A DNA stretch of 64,000 nt. Origin: Ruegeria sp. Alg231-54 (GTDB lineage Bacteria; Pseudomonadota; Alphaproteobacteria; Rhodobacterales; Rhodobacteraceae). Below, piece by piece: positions 7,735 through 15,609 of the stretch. Where the stretch lies: the NCBI RefSeq assembly GCF_900143525.1, contig NZ_FREZ01000012.1, positions 71,693 to 135,692 on the forward strand, given 5' to 3'. The notes beneath the pieces are model-generated. The model was not told the DNA's origin, did no database searches, and was given only the letters and a program-made list of their open reading frames with translations. The translations under genes and the position numbers were made by a program. Position 1 is the first letter of the stretch. Each line of letters starts with the position of its first letter.

Positions 7735-8537
7735 GCAATACGCCCGAAATTACCGACAGCCATTGCCATCTGGACTTCCCCGATTTCGAAGGTCAGCTGG
7801 ATCAGATCGTGGCCAATGCTGCCGAGGCTGGCGTGACCCGCATGGTAACAATTTGCACCCGCTTGCGGAACGAACCAACCGTCCGCGCCATTGCCGAGGC
7901 CCACGCGCCCGTCTTCTACGCGGCAGGAACGCACCCTATGAGCGCCGCTGATGAGCCGAAGGCGTCCGTCGACGAACTCGTCGCCCTGTCCCGGCACCCC
8001 AAATTTGTAGGCATCGGCGAAACCGGGCTGGATTATCACTATACCGCCGACAGCGCAGCGGTGCAGAAGCAATCCTTGCGGGTGCATATTGAGGCCGCCC
8101 AACGCACTGGCCTGCCTTTGATCATTCACGCCCGTGCCGCCGATGACGACATGGCCCGCATTCTGGCCGAGGAACACCGCAACGCGCCCTATTCCTGCGT
8201 GATGCACTGCTTTTCTTCTTCTGCCGAACTGGCCAAAGCCGCCCTTGAGCTGGGGTTCTATTTGTCGATGTCCGGCATCGCGGCCTTCCCCAAAAGCCAG
8301 GAGCTGCGCGATATCTTTGCCAGGGCCCCGGTTGACCGCATCCTTGTTGAAACCGACGCGCCATACCTGGCCCCACCCCCGTATCGCGGCAAGCGGAACG
8401 AGCCCGCCTATACCGCCCACACAGCGCGCAAAGGGGCCGAGGTGTTTGGGATGGATTACGTCGATTTTGCTGCCCATACACAGGCAAATTTTGACCGGTT
8501 GTTCACCAAAGCAGCGACCTACAAGGCGGCTGCATGA
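7731..8537 (+). CDS. tatD: TatD family metal-dependent hydrolase
   Basis: 268-residue TIM-barrel hydrolase of the TatD (YcfH-like) family; members have 3'-5' DNase or related activity. The metal-binding signature S-H11-C-H13-L-D opens the protein, with GIGETGLDYH, a later HARAADDDM and the terminal ETDAPYLAPPPYRGKRNEP motif all present. The length fits the family. The start overlaps the holB stop and the end overlaps the next gene (ATGA), giving a coupled holB-tatD-MBL set frequently seen in Rhodobacterales. Confidence 0.93.
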   Translation: MSNTPEITDSHCHLDFPDFEGQLDQIVANAAEAGVTRMVTICTRLRNEPTVRAIAEAHAPVFYAAGTHPMSAADEPKASVDELVALSRHPKFVGIGETGLDYHYTADSAAVQKQSLRVHIEAAQRTGLPLIIHARAADDDMARILAEEHRNAPYSCVMHCFSSSAELAKAALELGFYLSMSGIAAFPKSQELRDIFARAPVDRILVETDAPYLAPPPYRGKRNEPAYTAHTARKGAEVFGMDYVDFAAHTQANFDRLFTKAATYKAAA

Positions 8538-9331
8538 CCGAATTGCGATGCACCATCCTTGGCTGCGGATCATCCGGTGGCGTCCCCCGGCTGGGCGGGC
8601 ATTGGGGCGATTGTGATCCCCAGAACCCCAAAAACATCCGTCGCCGTTGTTCGATGCTGGTGGAACGGGACGGCCCGGACGGTACAACCTCGGTGCTGAT
8701 CGACACCTCCCCCGACATGCGCAGCCAATTGCTCGATAGCGGAACCGGACGTCTGGATGGTGTTATCTACACCCATTCGCACGCCGATCACGTCCACGGC
8801 ATCGATGACCTGCGTATGATCGTGTTCAACATGCGCGAGCGGGTGCCCGTGTGGGCCGATGGCGACACGCAGAATGCCTTGCTGGGACGGTTCGGCTACG
8901 CCTTTGTCCAGCCCGAAGGTTCACCCTACCCGCCGATCCTTGACCTGAAGTCCATCGACGGCCCGTTCGAGGTGGACGGCCCCGGCGGCCCGATCCCGTT
9001 CCAGCCATTCAAGGTCAACCACGGCTCGATCGACTCGCTTGGTTTCCGGATGGGCAACCTGGCGTACCTGCCGGATGTGGCGGAAATCTACGACGAAGCC
9101 TGGGCGACGATGGAAGGGTTGGATTGTCTAGTGATCGACGCGCTACGTCGGAAACCTCACCCGACCCATGCGCATCTGGAAAGGACGCTTGGCTGGATCG
9201 AACTACTGAACCCCAAGCGCGCGGTCCTGACCAATATGCATATCGATCTGGACTATGCCACGGTTGACGCGGAAACTGCCGACAACATCACCCCAGCCTA
9301 CGACGGAATGGTGATCCATCAGGCGCTTTAA
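8534..9331 (+). CDS. MBL-fold hydrolase, PhnP-like
   Basis: 265-residue metallo-beta-lactamase fold protein. The motif TH81-S-H83-A-D85-H86 supplies the di-metal site, and the later His in VNHGS and HIDLDY would complete it. The N-terminal LGCGSSGGVPRLG is typical of the PhnP/RNase Z-like branch that hydrolyses cyclic phosphodiesters. The true substrate is unknown, since no phn genes are nearby. Its start overlaps tatD by 4 nt. It closes the operon that began at 3459. Confidence 0.9.
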   Translation: MTELRCTILGCGSSGGVPRLGGHWGDCDPQNPKNIRRRCSMLVERDGPDGTTSVLIDTSPDMRSQLLDSGTGRLDGVIYTHSHADHVHGIDDLRMIVFNMRERVPVWADGDTQNALLGRFGYAFVQPEGSPYPPILDLKSIDGPFEVDGPGGPIPFQPFKVNHGSIDSLGFRMGNLAYLPDVAEIYDEAWATMEGLDCLVIDALRRKPHPTHAHLERTLGWIELLNPKRAVLTNMHIDLDYATVDAETADNITPAYDGMVIHQAL

Positions 9332-9394
9332 GACCCCACGCAACCAACCTGGGACGCAGCAATTATGCGTCGGCCCAGCCTTCTAAGCGGTGCC

Positions 9395-10327
9395 ATGCTT
9401 CAAAGTCTGATCGACGTCATTTTACCGGTTTTCCTTGTGATCGGAGCAGGTTATGCCTCGACACGGTTGGGGTATTTCAAGGAAATTCACATCGATGGAT
9501 TGATGAAGTTCACCCAGGGCTTTGCAATCCCATGCCTTCTGTTCCTTGCAATCTCGCATCTGGATCTGAGTGCTAGTTTTGATCCCCGGCTTCTGGTCAG
9601 CTTCTACTCGGCAGCTGGCCTGTGTTTCACTGCTGGTCTGTTCGGTGCACGGTTGATCTTTGGCCGGGATTGGGAAGATTGCGTCGCCATCGGGTTTTGC
9701 TGTCTGTTTTCGAACTCTGTCCTTTTGGGATTGCCTATTACCGAACGCGCCTATGGCCCCGAAAACCTGACCGGCAACTATGCGATCATCGCCTTCCATT
9801 CACCCTTTTGCTACGGCGTTGGCATCACGGTGATGGAGGTTATTCGAAATCGCGGCCAAGGTGGCCCGCGCATGGTCAAATCCATCTTGTCGGCCATGTT
9901 CCGCAACGCACTGATCCTTGGCATCGCCCTGGGTTTTGCCGTGAACCTGTCAGGTATTGGCATACCTGCGGTCGTGGACGAAGCGCTGGGGCTTGTGACT
10001 CGCGCCGCCCTGCCCGGGGCGCTGTTCGCGCTTGGCGGAGTGCTTGTGAAATACAAGCCTGAAGGTGACCTGCGCGCCATCGCCTTTGTCTGCGCGATAT
10101 CACTAATGCTGCATCCCAGTCTTGTCTGGTTATTCGGCTCAACATTTGGTCTGCCGCAGGACCTGTTCCGCTCGGGCGTGCTGACGGCAGCGATGGCGCC
10201 CGGTTTCAATGCTTACATCTTTGCCAATATGTACGGACGGGCAAAACGGGTCGCGGCCTCGTCCGTTCTGGTCGGAACCGGCGTCTCGATCCTGACAGTC
10301 TGGCTTTGGCTGACATTATTGGGATAG
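9395..10327 (+). CDS. AEC family transporter (auxin efflux carrier type)
   Basis: About 310 residues, very hydrophobic, with roughly ten predicted membrane helices; members export small carboxylates or auxin-like molecules. The start at 9395 (MLQSLIDVILPVFLVIGAGY) matches the family N-terminus. An earlier in-frame ATG at 9365 lies inside a small hairpin (GACGCA 9353-9358 / TGCGTC 9366-9371) and has no ribosome-binding site. Helix pairs with conserved Asn/Pro are visible (CCLFSNSVLLGLP and APGFNAYIFANMYG). There is no operon partner whose function would hint at the substrate. Confidence 0.9.
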   Translation: MLQSLIDVILPVFLVIGAGYASTRLGYFKEIHIDGLMKFTQGFAIPCLLFLAISHLDLSASFDPRLLVSFYSAAGLCFTAGLFGARLIFGRDWEDCVAIGFCCLFSNSVLLGLPITERAYGPENLTGNYAIIAFHSPFCYGVGITVMEVIRNRGQGGPRMVKSILSAMFRNALILGIALGFAVNLSGIGIPAVVDEALGLVTRAALPGALFALGGVLVKYKPEGDLRAIAFVCAISLMLHPSLVWLFGSTFGLPQDLFRSGVLTAAMAPGFNAYIFANMYGRAKRVAASSVLVGTGVSILTVWLWLTLLG

Positions 10328-10397
10328 CGTGACGTCCCACGGATTGACTTTGCACCAGCCGGACACACCTAACTGAAAAGCCACAGGATACTCCTAA

Positions 10398-11096
10398 ATG
10401 CCGAACGCCCTGATCGTCGCCCACGGCCAACCCTCGGACCCGCCCCCTGCCGAAGCGGCGCTAGCTTCCTATGCGGCAGAGGTCGATGCGTATTGCGATG
10501 GCGTCAGCGTTCAATCAGCTACTCTTGCAACACCAGGAATGCTGGAGGCTCGTTTGGACGAACTGCCCGACGACACTGTCATCTATCCCCTTTTCATGGC
10601 CAAGGGATGGTTCGTAAAAAGTGCACTGCCCAAGCGTCTGGGTGATAGGAACATCAAAATTCTGGACCCGCTGGGCGTTGACCCAGAACTCCCCGCTTTG
10701 GCTGCGGGCGCGTTGCAGGATACGCTATCAGGCAAGGGGTGGGACGCGGACAAAACGGATCTGGTTTTGGCGGCACATGGATCGGGCCGGAGCCGCAATC
10801 CGTCAGCTGTCGCTATTGAGTTTTCCAGGGAATTGGCCGGGTGCGTGACCTTCCAATCCATCCGCGTCGGGTTTGTGGAAGAGGCCCCGTCCATTGCCGA
10901 AGCCGCGACCGGGGCTGGCGATCAATCTCTGTGCCTGCCTTTCTTCGCCTGCACCGGTGGGCATGTTTTGGAGGACCTGCCACAGGAGTTGGAGCGAGCG
11001 CGGTTCAAAGGCCACGTGATGCCGGTTGTCGGAGATCTTCCCCCGATCAAGCGCCATATTGCGGAAATTCTGACACGGGCTATTGCGCTGGATTAA
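10398..11096 (+). CDS. CbiX/SirB-type chelatase-like protein
   Basis: 232 residues with the chelatase fold signature: IVAHGQPSDPPPAE at the N-terminus (His-containing metal site) and VLAAHGSGRSRNPS in the second half, suggesting two related subdomains like CbiX/sirohydrochlorin chelatases. PFFACTGGHVLEDLPQEL near the C-terminus carries the second conserved His. Known relatives insert Co or Fe into sirohydrochlorin, but no cobalamin or siroheme genes are nearby, so the substrate is inferred only from family. It ends 32 bp from the convergent diguanylate cyclase gene. Confidence 0.75.
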   Translation: MPNALIVAHGQPSDPPPAEAALASYAAEVDAYCDGVSVQSATLATPGMLEARLDELPDDTVIYPLFMAKGWFVKSALPKRLGDRNIKILDPLGVDPELPALAAGALQDTLSGKGWDADKTDLVLAAHGSGRSRNPSAVAIEFSRELAGCVTFQSIRVGFVEEAPSIAEAATGAGDQSLCLPFFACTGGHVLEDLPQELERARFKGHVMPVVGDLPPIKRHIAEILTRAIALD

Positions 11097-11127
11097 CTTA
11101 AATACCCGCCCTGCGCGGAATTAGAAG

Positions 11128-12138
11128 TCATTGCCAACTAGCCGGTTTACGCCCAGAGGCCGCAAGTGCCGAGTACAGACAATGCCGCGACCGTCCCTGC
11201 CGCTTTGCCTCGTACAGCGCCTGATCCGCTGCATTCAGTAGCTCTGCCGCATCCGGCGTGCCAAATTGCGTGGACAAGGCCGTTCCGATGCTAGCTGAAA
11301 TCTTACACTGGGCACCCTGAAACATCATGGGTTGGCATAGCCTGCTGATCAGGCGCCCCGCTATGTCAGACAGGACACTTTCGTCGACCAGGCCTTTGAA
11401 AATGATGACAAACTCATCACCACCGATCCGGGCGACCGTGTCCTCATTTCGTGTCTCTTCCTCCATAATGCGCGCGGCCTGTTGCAACACAAAGTCCCCC
11501 GCCGCATGGCCAAGTCGGTCGTTGACACTTTTGAAGAAATCCAGGTCCAGATGCATAAGCGCGAAGACGGAATTACCCGAGATCAGGTGGCCGAGAACCA
11601 CATCCATCGCGCGGCGGTTTTTTAACCCCGTCAACATGTCTGTCACCGCCTGCTCTTCAGCGGCCAACATGGCCCCCTGCAATCGCAGGTTCAGTGAACG
11701 CGATGCCTCCATCGCCGCTGTTTTCGCCTCAACCAGATACAGAAGTTCAATCGCCAGATCAGTGCCAGAGAAATCCGCGCTGGTCAGGGCGTAGTCACGA
11801 ACTGCATCCAGTATCGAAATCCCGAAGGACAGGTTGATGATGGCCCCGTTCCCCTTTGGCAAGGGCGCGATTAGCCCGGTCAGCGCAGTCCGGGGTTCAT
11901 CGTGAAATTTCAGATGCACTTTGCCACCGGCCAGAGACAGCAGCCCAGCAATCGTTGTAACTGTTCGTGGCCGAACCAGTTCAAAGACGTCCAAAAAGTC
12001 TCGCCCCCGCATCGGGTGACCCGGGCGAAGCTTTTGTAACGTCGGCCCGGCATTCACGATCCTGCCCTGATCATCCACCATCACGAACATGGGGCATAAC
12101 GTGTCCAAAAGAGCCGAGAGTTCAGTGGTTTGCATCAT
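11128..12138 (-). CDS. GGDEF diguanylate cyclase, partner of H-NOX
   Basis: 336 residues. The N-terminal ~110 residues resemble a PAS/HNOBA-type sensor (MFVMVDDQGRIVNAGPTLQK). A linker helix (about 130-165) precedes a GGDEF domain with an intact active site (G239-G-D-E-F243) and an upstream RxxD inhibitory site (R230-N-E-D233), five residues before GGDEF. It should therefore make c-di-GMP and show product inhibition. There is no EAL domain. The ATG overlaps the H-NOX stop (ATGATG), so the two proteins are made together. H-NOX/cyclase pairs are established in many bacteria, where the H-NOX relays NO to the cyclase. Confidence 0.92.
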   Translation of the reverse strand: MMQTTELSALLDTLCPMFVMVDDQGRIVNAGPTLQKLRPGHPMRGRDFLDVFELVRPRTVTTIAGLLSLAGGKVHLKFHDEPRTALTGLIAPLPKGNGAIINLSFGISILDAVRDYALTSADFSGTDLAIELLYLVEAKTAAMEASRSLNLRLQGAMLAAEEQAVTDMLTGLKNRRAMDVVLGHLISGNSVFALMHLDLDFFKSVNDRLGHAAGDFVLQQAARIMEEETRNEDTVARIGGDEFVIIFKGLVDESVLSDIAGRLISRLCQPMMFQGAQCKISASIGTALSTQFGTPDAAELLNAADQALYEAKRQGRSRHCLYSALAASGRKPASWQ

Positions 12139-12722
12139 GATTTGCGTGCCCCCAGATCGAAATGACGCCCTTCGGCGAACGAGCTTTCGATCAGAACGAT
12201 CGTGATGACCTCAGCGTCGCCGGACTGCCCTTCATGCGACAGCATGGCCAATGCTCCATAATCGTCTGCAATTGCCCGTAATACGCCGACCATCACGCTG
12301 GAATAGCCCGGCAGACCGGGGTAGCAGTACAAATGATATTCTGCCGGTGACACCTCACGCAATTCCAGCATTGGCAAGCGCAGATCGGATACTGCAAGGC
12401 GGGCACGATCCGATAAGTCATCCAGCGAGTGCAGGAATTCGACATATGTCACACCGCCGAACCGAAGCAGTCGGCGCAAATCTTCCATATTGGGGTGCGA
12501 CACCAAATAGGTTCCCAGATCCTCCAAAATCTCGGCCCGTTGGCGATTCAGGTCGGCACATAGCGCGTCCAAAACCTGTGCGGTAACGGCGTCGTCATAA
12601 AGTAGCATTGCCTCAAACTCGGCAATACCCAAGCCCGCGGCCTCGGTCACCCGTAGCCAGCAGGGTTGTCCATAAGTCGTGCAAACAAATGACTGTATTG
12701 CCCGATTGATCAGACCATACAT
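12135..12722 (-). CDS. H-NOX-like protein lacking the heme-ligand His
   Basis: 195 residues, the usual H-NOX length. The N-terminus (MYGLINRAIQSFV) and middle (EDLGTYLVSH, GGVTYVEFLHSLDDL) match the heme nitric-oxide/oxygen-binding family. However, the position of the proximal heme His in the family pattern FLxxLxxLH is Ser104 here (FLHSLDDLSDRARLAV). The YxSxR heme-propionate motif is also degraded (Y132-C-Y-P-G). His98 lies six residues earlier, not at the ligand position. It may not bind heme in the standard way. It is translationally coupled to the diguanylate cyclase and probably senses or relays another signal. Confidence 0.85.
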   Translation of the reverse strand: MYGLINRAIQSFVCTTYGQPCWLRVTEAAGLGIAEFEAMLLYDDAVTAQVLDALCADLNRQRAEILEDLGTYLVSHPNMEDLRRLLRFGGVTYVEFLHSLDDLSDRARLAVSDLRLPMLELREVSPAEYHLYCYPGLPGYSSVMVGVLRAIADDYGALAMLSHEGQSGDAEVITIVLIESSFAEGRHFDLGARKS

Positions 12723-12731
12723 GAGATGCCC

Positions 12732-12754
12732 CAGATTGGTTACACCCCAATCTG
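12732..12754. promoter_or_regulatory. Perfect inverted repeat upstream of H-NOX gene
   Basis: CAGATTGG (12732-12739) and CCAATCTG (12747-12754) form a perfect 8-bp inverted repeat around a 7-nt spacer, 10-32 bp upstream of the H-NOX start. It is not followed by a T-run in either direction. In the transcript it would form a hairpin right beside the GGGG ribosome-binding region; as DNA it could be an operator. The regulator is unknown. Confidence 0.5.
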
Positions 12755-12842
12755 CTCAGATAATACTTAACAAATAGCCAAAAAACACGATGCGTTGATG
12801 ACAATCCGACAGAGTCTCAATCTGGAAGTCACTGTTGTTACA

Positions 12843-14402
12843 TTAGAAATCCGTCGGCGCGCCACCCTCGGCCTTTCGGCGGGCAACAAAGTCCTCCAAC
12901 TCCTCGCGAATCCCGTCATCTATCGGCGGGGGCTCAAAACTGGTTACGATTTCTTTGAACATGTGGTGGGCGCGCTCAGCGGTCCAGATACCGCCAGCCA
13001 CGTCCCAACCTTCATAGTTTTTCCAATCGCTCAGGAACGGCTGATAGAACGCGGTCGAGTAGCGGTCCTGGGTGTGCTGAATACCAAAGAAATGGCCATC
13101 GTTCCCAACGGCCTTGATCGCATCCAGCGCGATTTCGTCCGGGCCTGTCGCTGTGATCTCGGGCTGCATGTATCGCTGGATTTGCTGCAGAATTTCACAA
13201 TCCATGATGAATTTTTCGGGGCTCGCAATCAGCCCGCCCTCAAGCCATCCGGCCGCGTGATACACCATGTTGGTACCCGACTGTACAGCAGCCCAAAGTG
13301 AGTTCGACGTCTCCCAAACAGCTTGCCCATCGGGTACGTTCGCCGCACACACGCCCGAAGACCGCATCGGCAAACCATAGTATCTTGCCATTTGGCCGGT
13401 CATCTGGGTTGAGCGCATATATTCGGGCGTTCCAAACGCAGGCGCGCCCGATTTCATATCAACGTTGGAGGTGAACGTCCCGATAACACAGGGAATTCCC
13501 GGCCGGACATATTGGAACAGCGCAATTGCGCACAGCGCCTCGGCCAAGGATTGCGCAACCGCACCGGCCATCGTAACGGGCGCCATCGCACCGGCCAATG
13601 TGAACGGCGTCACGACAATTGCTTGCCCGCGCCGCGCAAGACGCAGGCAGCCGTCAATCATCGGATGGTCGTGTTTCAATGGTGAGGTCGAGTTGATGTT
13701 GGTATACATCCGCGGGGTCGCTTCGAACTCTTCATGGCTGTGACCCCCAGCGATCCGCACCATTTCCATCACGTCCTCAACGCGTTCCTTACCCAGCGAA
13801 TAGGCATGCATCGCCTTGTCGGTCAGCGTTAGCTTGTCATAGAGCACGTCCAGATGTCGGACGCTGGCGTGGATATCGACCGGCTCGACCGGGTAGCCCC
13901 CGGCAAAGTGGATACAGTTGAAATACTGTGTCAGCTTCAGCAAATTCCGGCACATCTCACGGTTACCGGCCACCTTGGTCCCGATCTCAAGGTCCCAGTA
14001 GTTCGGAGGAGAAGACACGTTCCCGAACAGCAGGGTTTTACCACCAACCTCAATCGTCTTGTCAGGATTTCGCGGCGTGATCGTGAACTTTGACGGCGCT
14101 TTGGCCACCATTTCCATCACAAAGTCACGCCCCATACGAACGTTGTCGCCATTGATCGTACAGCCTGCCTCTTTCAGGATGCCAAGGGCTTCTTCGTTGT
14201 AGAACTCGATTCCGATCTCTTCGAGGATGCGCATGGCCCCCTCGTGGATTGCTTCGATTCCACCTTGGTCTAGCGGTTCGGTGGGTTTGTCGGTATTGAT
14301 CGGCGGGTTCCACGGCATTTGGTCGATCACCGCGCTGCCCCTGCGTGCCGCCGCACCTGCCCGTCCCCCTCCGCGCCGTTTGCGAGTCTGTGTGTCAGCC
14401 AT
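12843..14402 (-). CDS. Trimethylamine methyltransferase (MttB) family, non-Pyl
   Basis: About 519 residues. The start at 14402 has GGAGGG about 6 nt upstream; an upstream in-frame ATG at 14420 has no such site. A basic Gly/Arg-rich N-terminus (RKRRGGGRAG) precedes a TIM-barrel MttB domain with recognisable segments NPDKTIEVGGKTLLFG, INSTSPLKHDHPM, RSSGVCAANVPDGQAVWE and GPDEIALDAI. No in-frame TAG (pyrrolysine) occurs, so it belongs to the non-Pyl branch, whose known members demethylate quaternary amines such as glycine betaine onto a corrinoid protein. No corrinoid protein gene is next to it, so the substrate is open. Confidence 0.88.
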   Translation of the reverse strand: MADTQTRKRRGGGRAGAAARRGSAVIDQMPWNPPINTDKPTEPLDQGGIEAIHEGAMRILEEIGIEFYNEEALGILKEAGCTINGDNVRMGRDFVMEMVAKAPSKFTITPRNPDKTIEVGGKTLLFGNVSSPPNYWDLEIGTKVAGNREMCRNLLKLTQYFNCIHFAGGYPVEPVDIHASVRHLDVLYDKLTLTDKAMHAYSLGKERVEDVMEMVRIAGGHSHEEFEATPRMYTNINSTSPLKHDHPMIDGCLRLARRGQAIVVTPFTLAGAMAPVTMAGAVAQSLAEALCAIALFQYVRPGIPCVIGTFTSNVDMKSGAPAFGTPEYMRSTQMTGQMARYYGLPMRSSGVCAANVPDGQAVWETSNSLWAAVQSGTNMVYHAAGWLEGGLIASPEKFIMDCEILQQIQRYMQPEITATGPDEIALDAIKAVGNDGHFFGIQHTQDRYSTAFYQPFLSDWKNYEGWDVAGGIWTAERAHHMFKEIVTSFEPPPIDDGIREELEDFVARRKAEGGAPTDF

Positions 14403-14522
14403 TGGATCCCTCCGGAACATGCTTTCTTCAAGCAAGCCCTGAAGTCGGCCCAGTGGCCGCTCTGTCTGCGACAAGGTTTGTCGGTTTTATTACTTGGACA
14501 GTCGAATTCAGCCGAAGCTGGA

Positions 14523-15215
14523 TCAGTTTTCTGCCAACCAGGCGGGAATGTGACCGATGTCCGGCAGCACGACATCTGCCATCGGCGCGAGCGCTTCGGC
14601 CGGCGCCAACCCCGTCAGCACACCGATTGTGGTCATTCCGGCAGCTCGCCCGGCCTGAAGATCATGAAGGCTGTCCCCCACCATCGCCACACGCGACGGG
14701 TCGACACCAACATGGGTTGCAAAGGCAATCAATTGCCCGGGCCCGGGTTTGAACCCATGGCCGCTGTCGTAGCCAGCAACAAAATCGAAGTGGTCGCGAA
14801 TCCCGACTGATGCGAGATGTTGCAGCGCAGGCATTTCCCCGTCGTTCGTGGCCACGCCCAGTTTTAGACCCGCCTGCCGCAAAGCATCCAGGAAGGGAAC
14901 CAGTGGAACAGCAGGGGCCTGTATCGCCGTCGCCGATTCCGTGTTCAGAATGTCAATCAGCTCATCGCTGGGCATATCCGGGAAATAGGGTGCAAGGGCT
15001 TCGGCGATCTCCTCGACGGTCCCCGCAATCACGATGCTGTCGTCGGCATATTCTTCCGAAACCGTATCAAATCCGATGGCCTGCCCCAGTTCGGCGGCCC
15101 GCAGTTGATCACCATCTGACAGCTTTTCCAACACGCTGCGCCCGAAACCACCCCATGTGTCCGCAAAGTCAAACAGTGTTCCGTCCTTGTCGAACAAGAT
15201 CGCATCGATGGGCAT
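14523..15215 (-). CDS. HAD-superfamily phosphatase, Gph-like
   Basis: 230 residues. Motif I is F8-D-K-D-G-T13 with nucleophile Asp9. Motif II (GVATNDGE) and the C-terminal motif III/IV region (KPGPGQLIAFATHVGV, VAMVGDSLHDLQAG) complete a HAD phosphatase, with an alpha-helical cap between about 20 and 85. AGGAG precedes the ATG. It resembles phosphoglycolate phosphatases, but substrate specificity cannot be read. It lies between mttB and DUF3572 on the same strand. A second Gph-like gene is at 52843-53514. Confidence 0.88.
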   Translation of the reverse strand: MPIDAILFDKDGTLFDFADTWGGFGRSVLEKLSDGDQLRAAELGQAIGFDTVSEEYADDSIVIAGTVEEIAEALAPYFPDMPSDELIDILNTESATAIQAPAVPLVPFLDALRQAGLKLGVATNDGEMPALQHLASVGIRDHFDFVAGYDSGHGFKPGPGQLIAFATHVGVDPSRVAMVGDSLHDLQAGRAAGMTTIGVLTGLAPAEALAPMADVVLPDIGHIPAWLAEN

Positions 15216-15240
15216 TACATGCTCCTGTCAGTGAATTGAA

Positions 15241-15522
15241 TCAGGTCCAGTGAACGTCGCCACCGGACAAAACAGCCCGCGCCTGACCCGGCAGGTCATA
15301 GGGCACGGAATTGGCGTCACAAAAGGCGATCACCCACGAATCGTCAAGCATCAAGAATTCAAGAACCGAACTCAGAAACTCCGACTCTGATGCGCGAACC
15401 CGCAAATCCTCGGTGGATGCACCCGTCGAGCCCAAAAAGATCGGCAGCAATTCGTCATTCCCGACCAGCCAGCCAAGGACGTTCAGGGCAAGCGTTTCAG
15501 CAGATTGGGCGGTGATCGGCAT
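15241..15522 (-). CDS. DUF3572 family protein
   Basis: 93 residues from the ATG at 15522, which has a GAGG about 8 nt upstream; a GTG at 15543 in frame has no such site. The pattern ETLALNVLGWLVGNDELLPIFL followed by EFLSSVLEFLMLDDSWVIAFC is the DUF3572 signature, a small helical protein typical of alphaproteobacteria and often encoded next to pleD. Function unknown. The gene is divergent from the broken pleD-like gene just to the right. Confidence 0.85.
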   Translation of the reverse strand: MPITAQSAETLALNVLGWLVGNDELLPIFLGSTGASTEDLRVRASESEFLSSVLEFLMLDDSWVIAFCDANSVPYDLPGQARAVLSGGDVHWT

Positions 15523-15609
15523 AAAGAGGCCTCGGAAATGCACTTGGAAAGGGTTTGTTAACCAGACTCATAAACACTTTGGCAACGCATGCAATCAACG
15601 GTGACAGAT

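Noticed and set aside
12843..14402. Pyrrolysine-containing MttB
   Set aside because: There is no in-frame amber codon; the frame is continuous and no pylT or pylS is visible.
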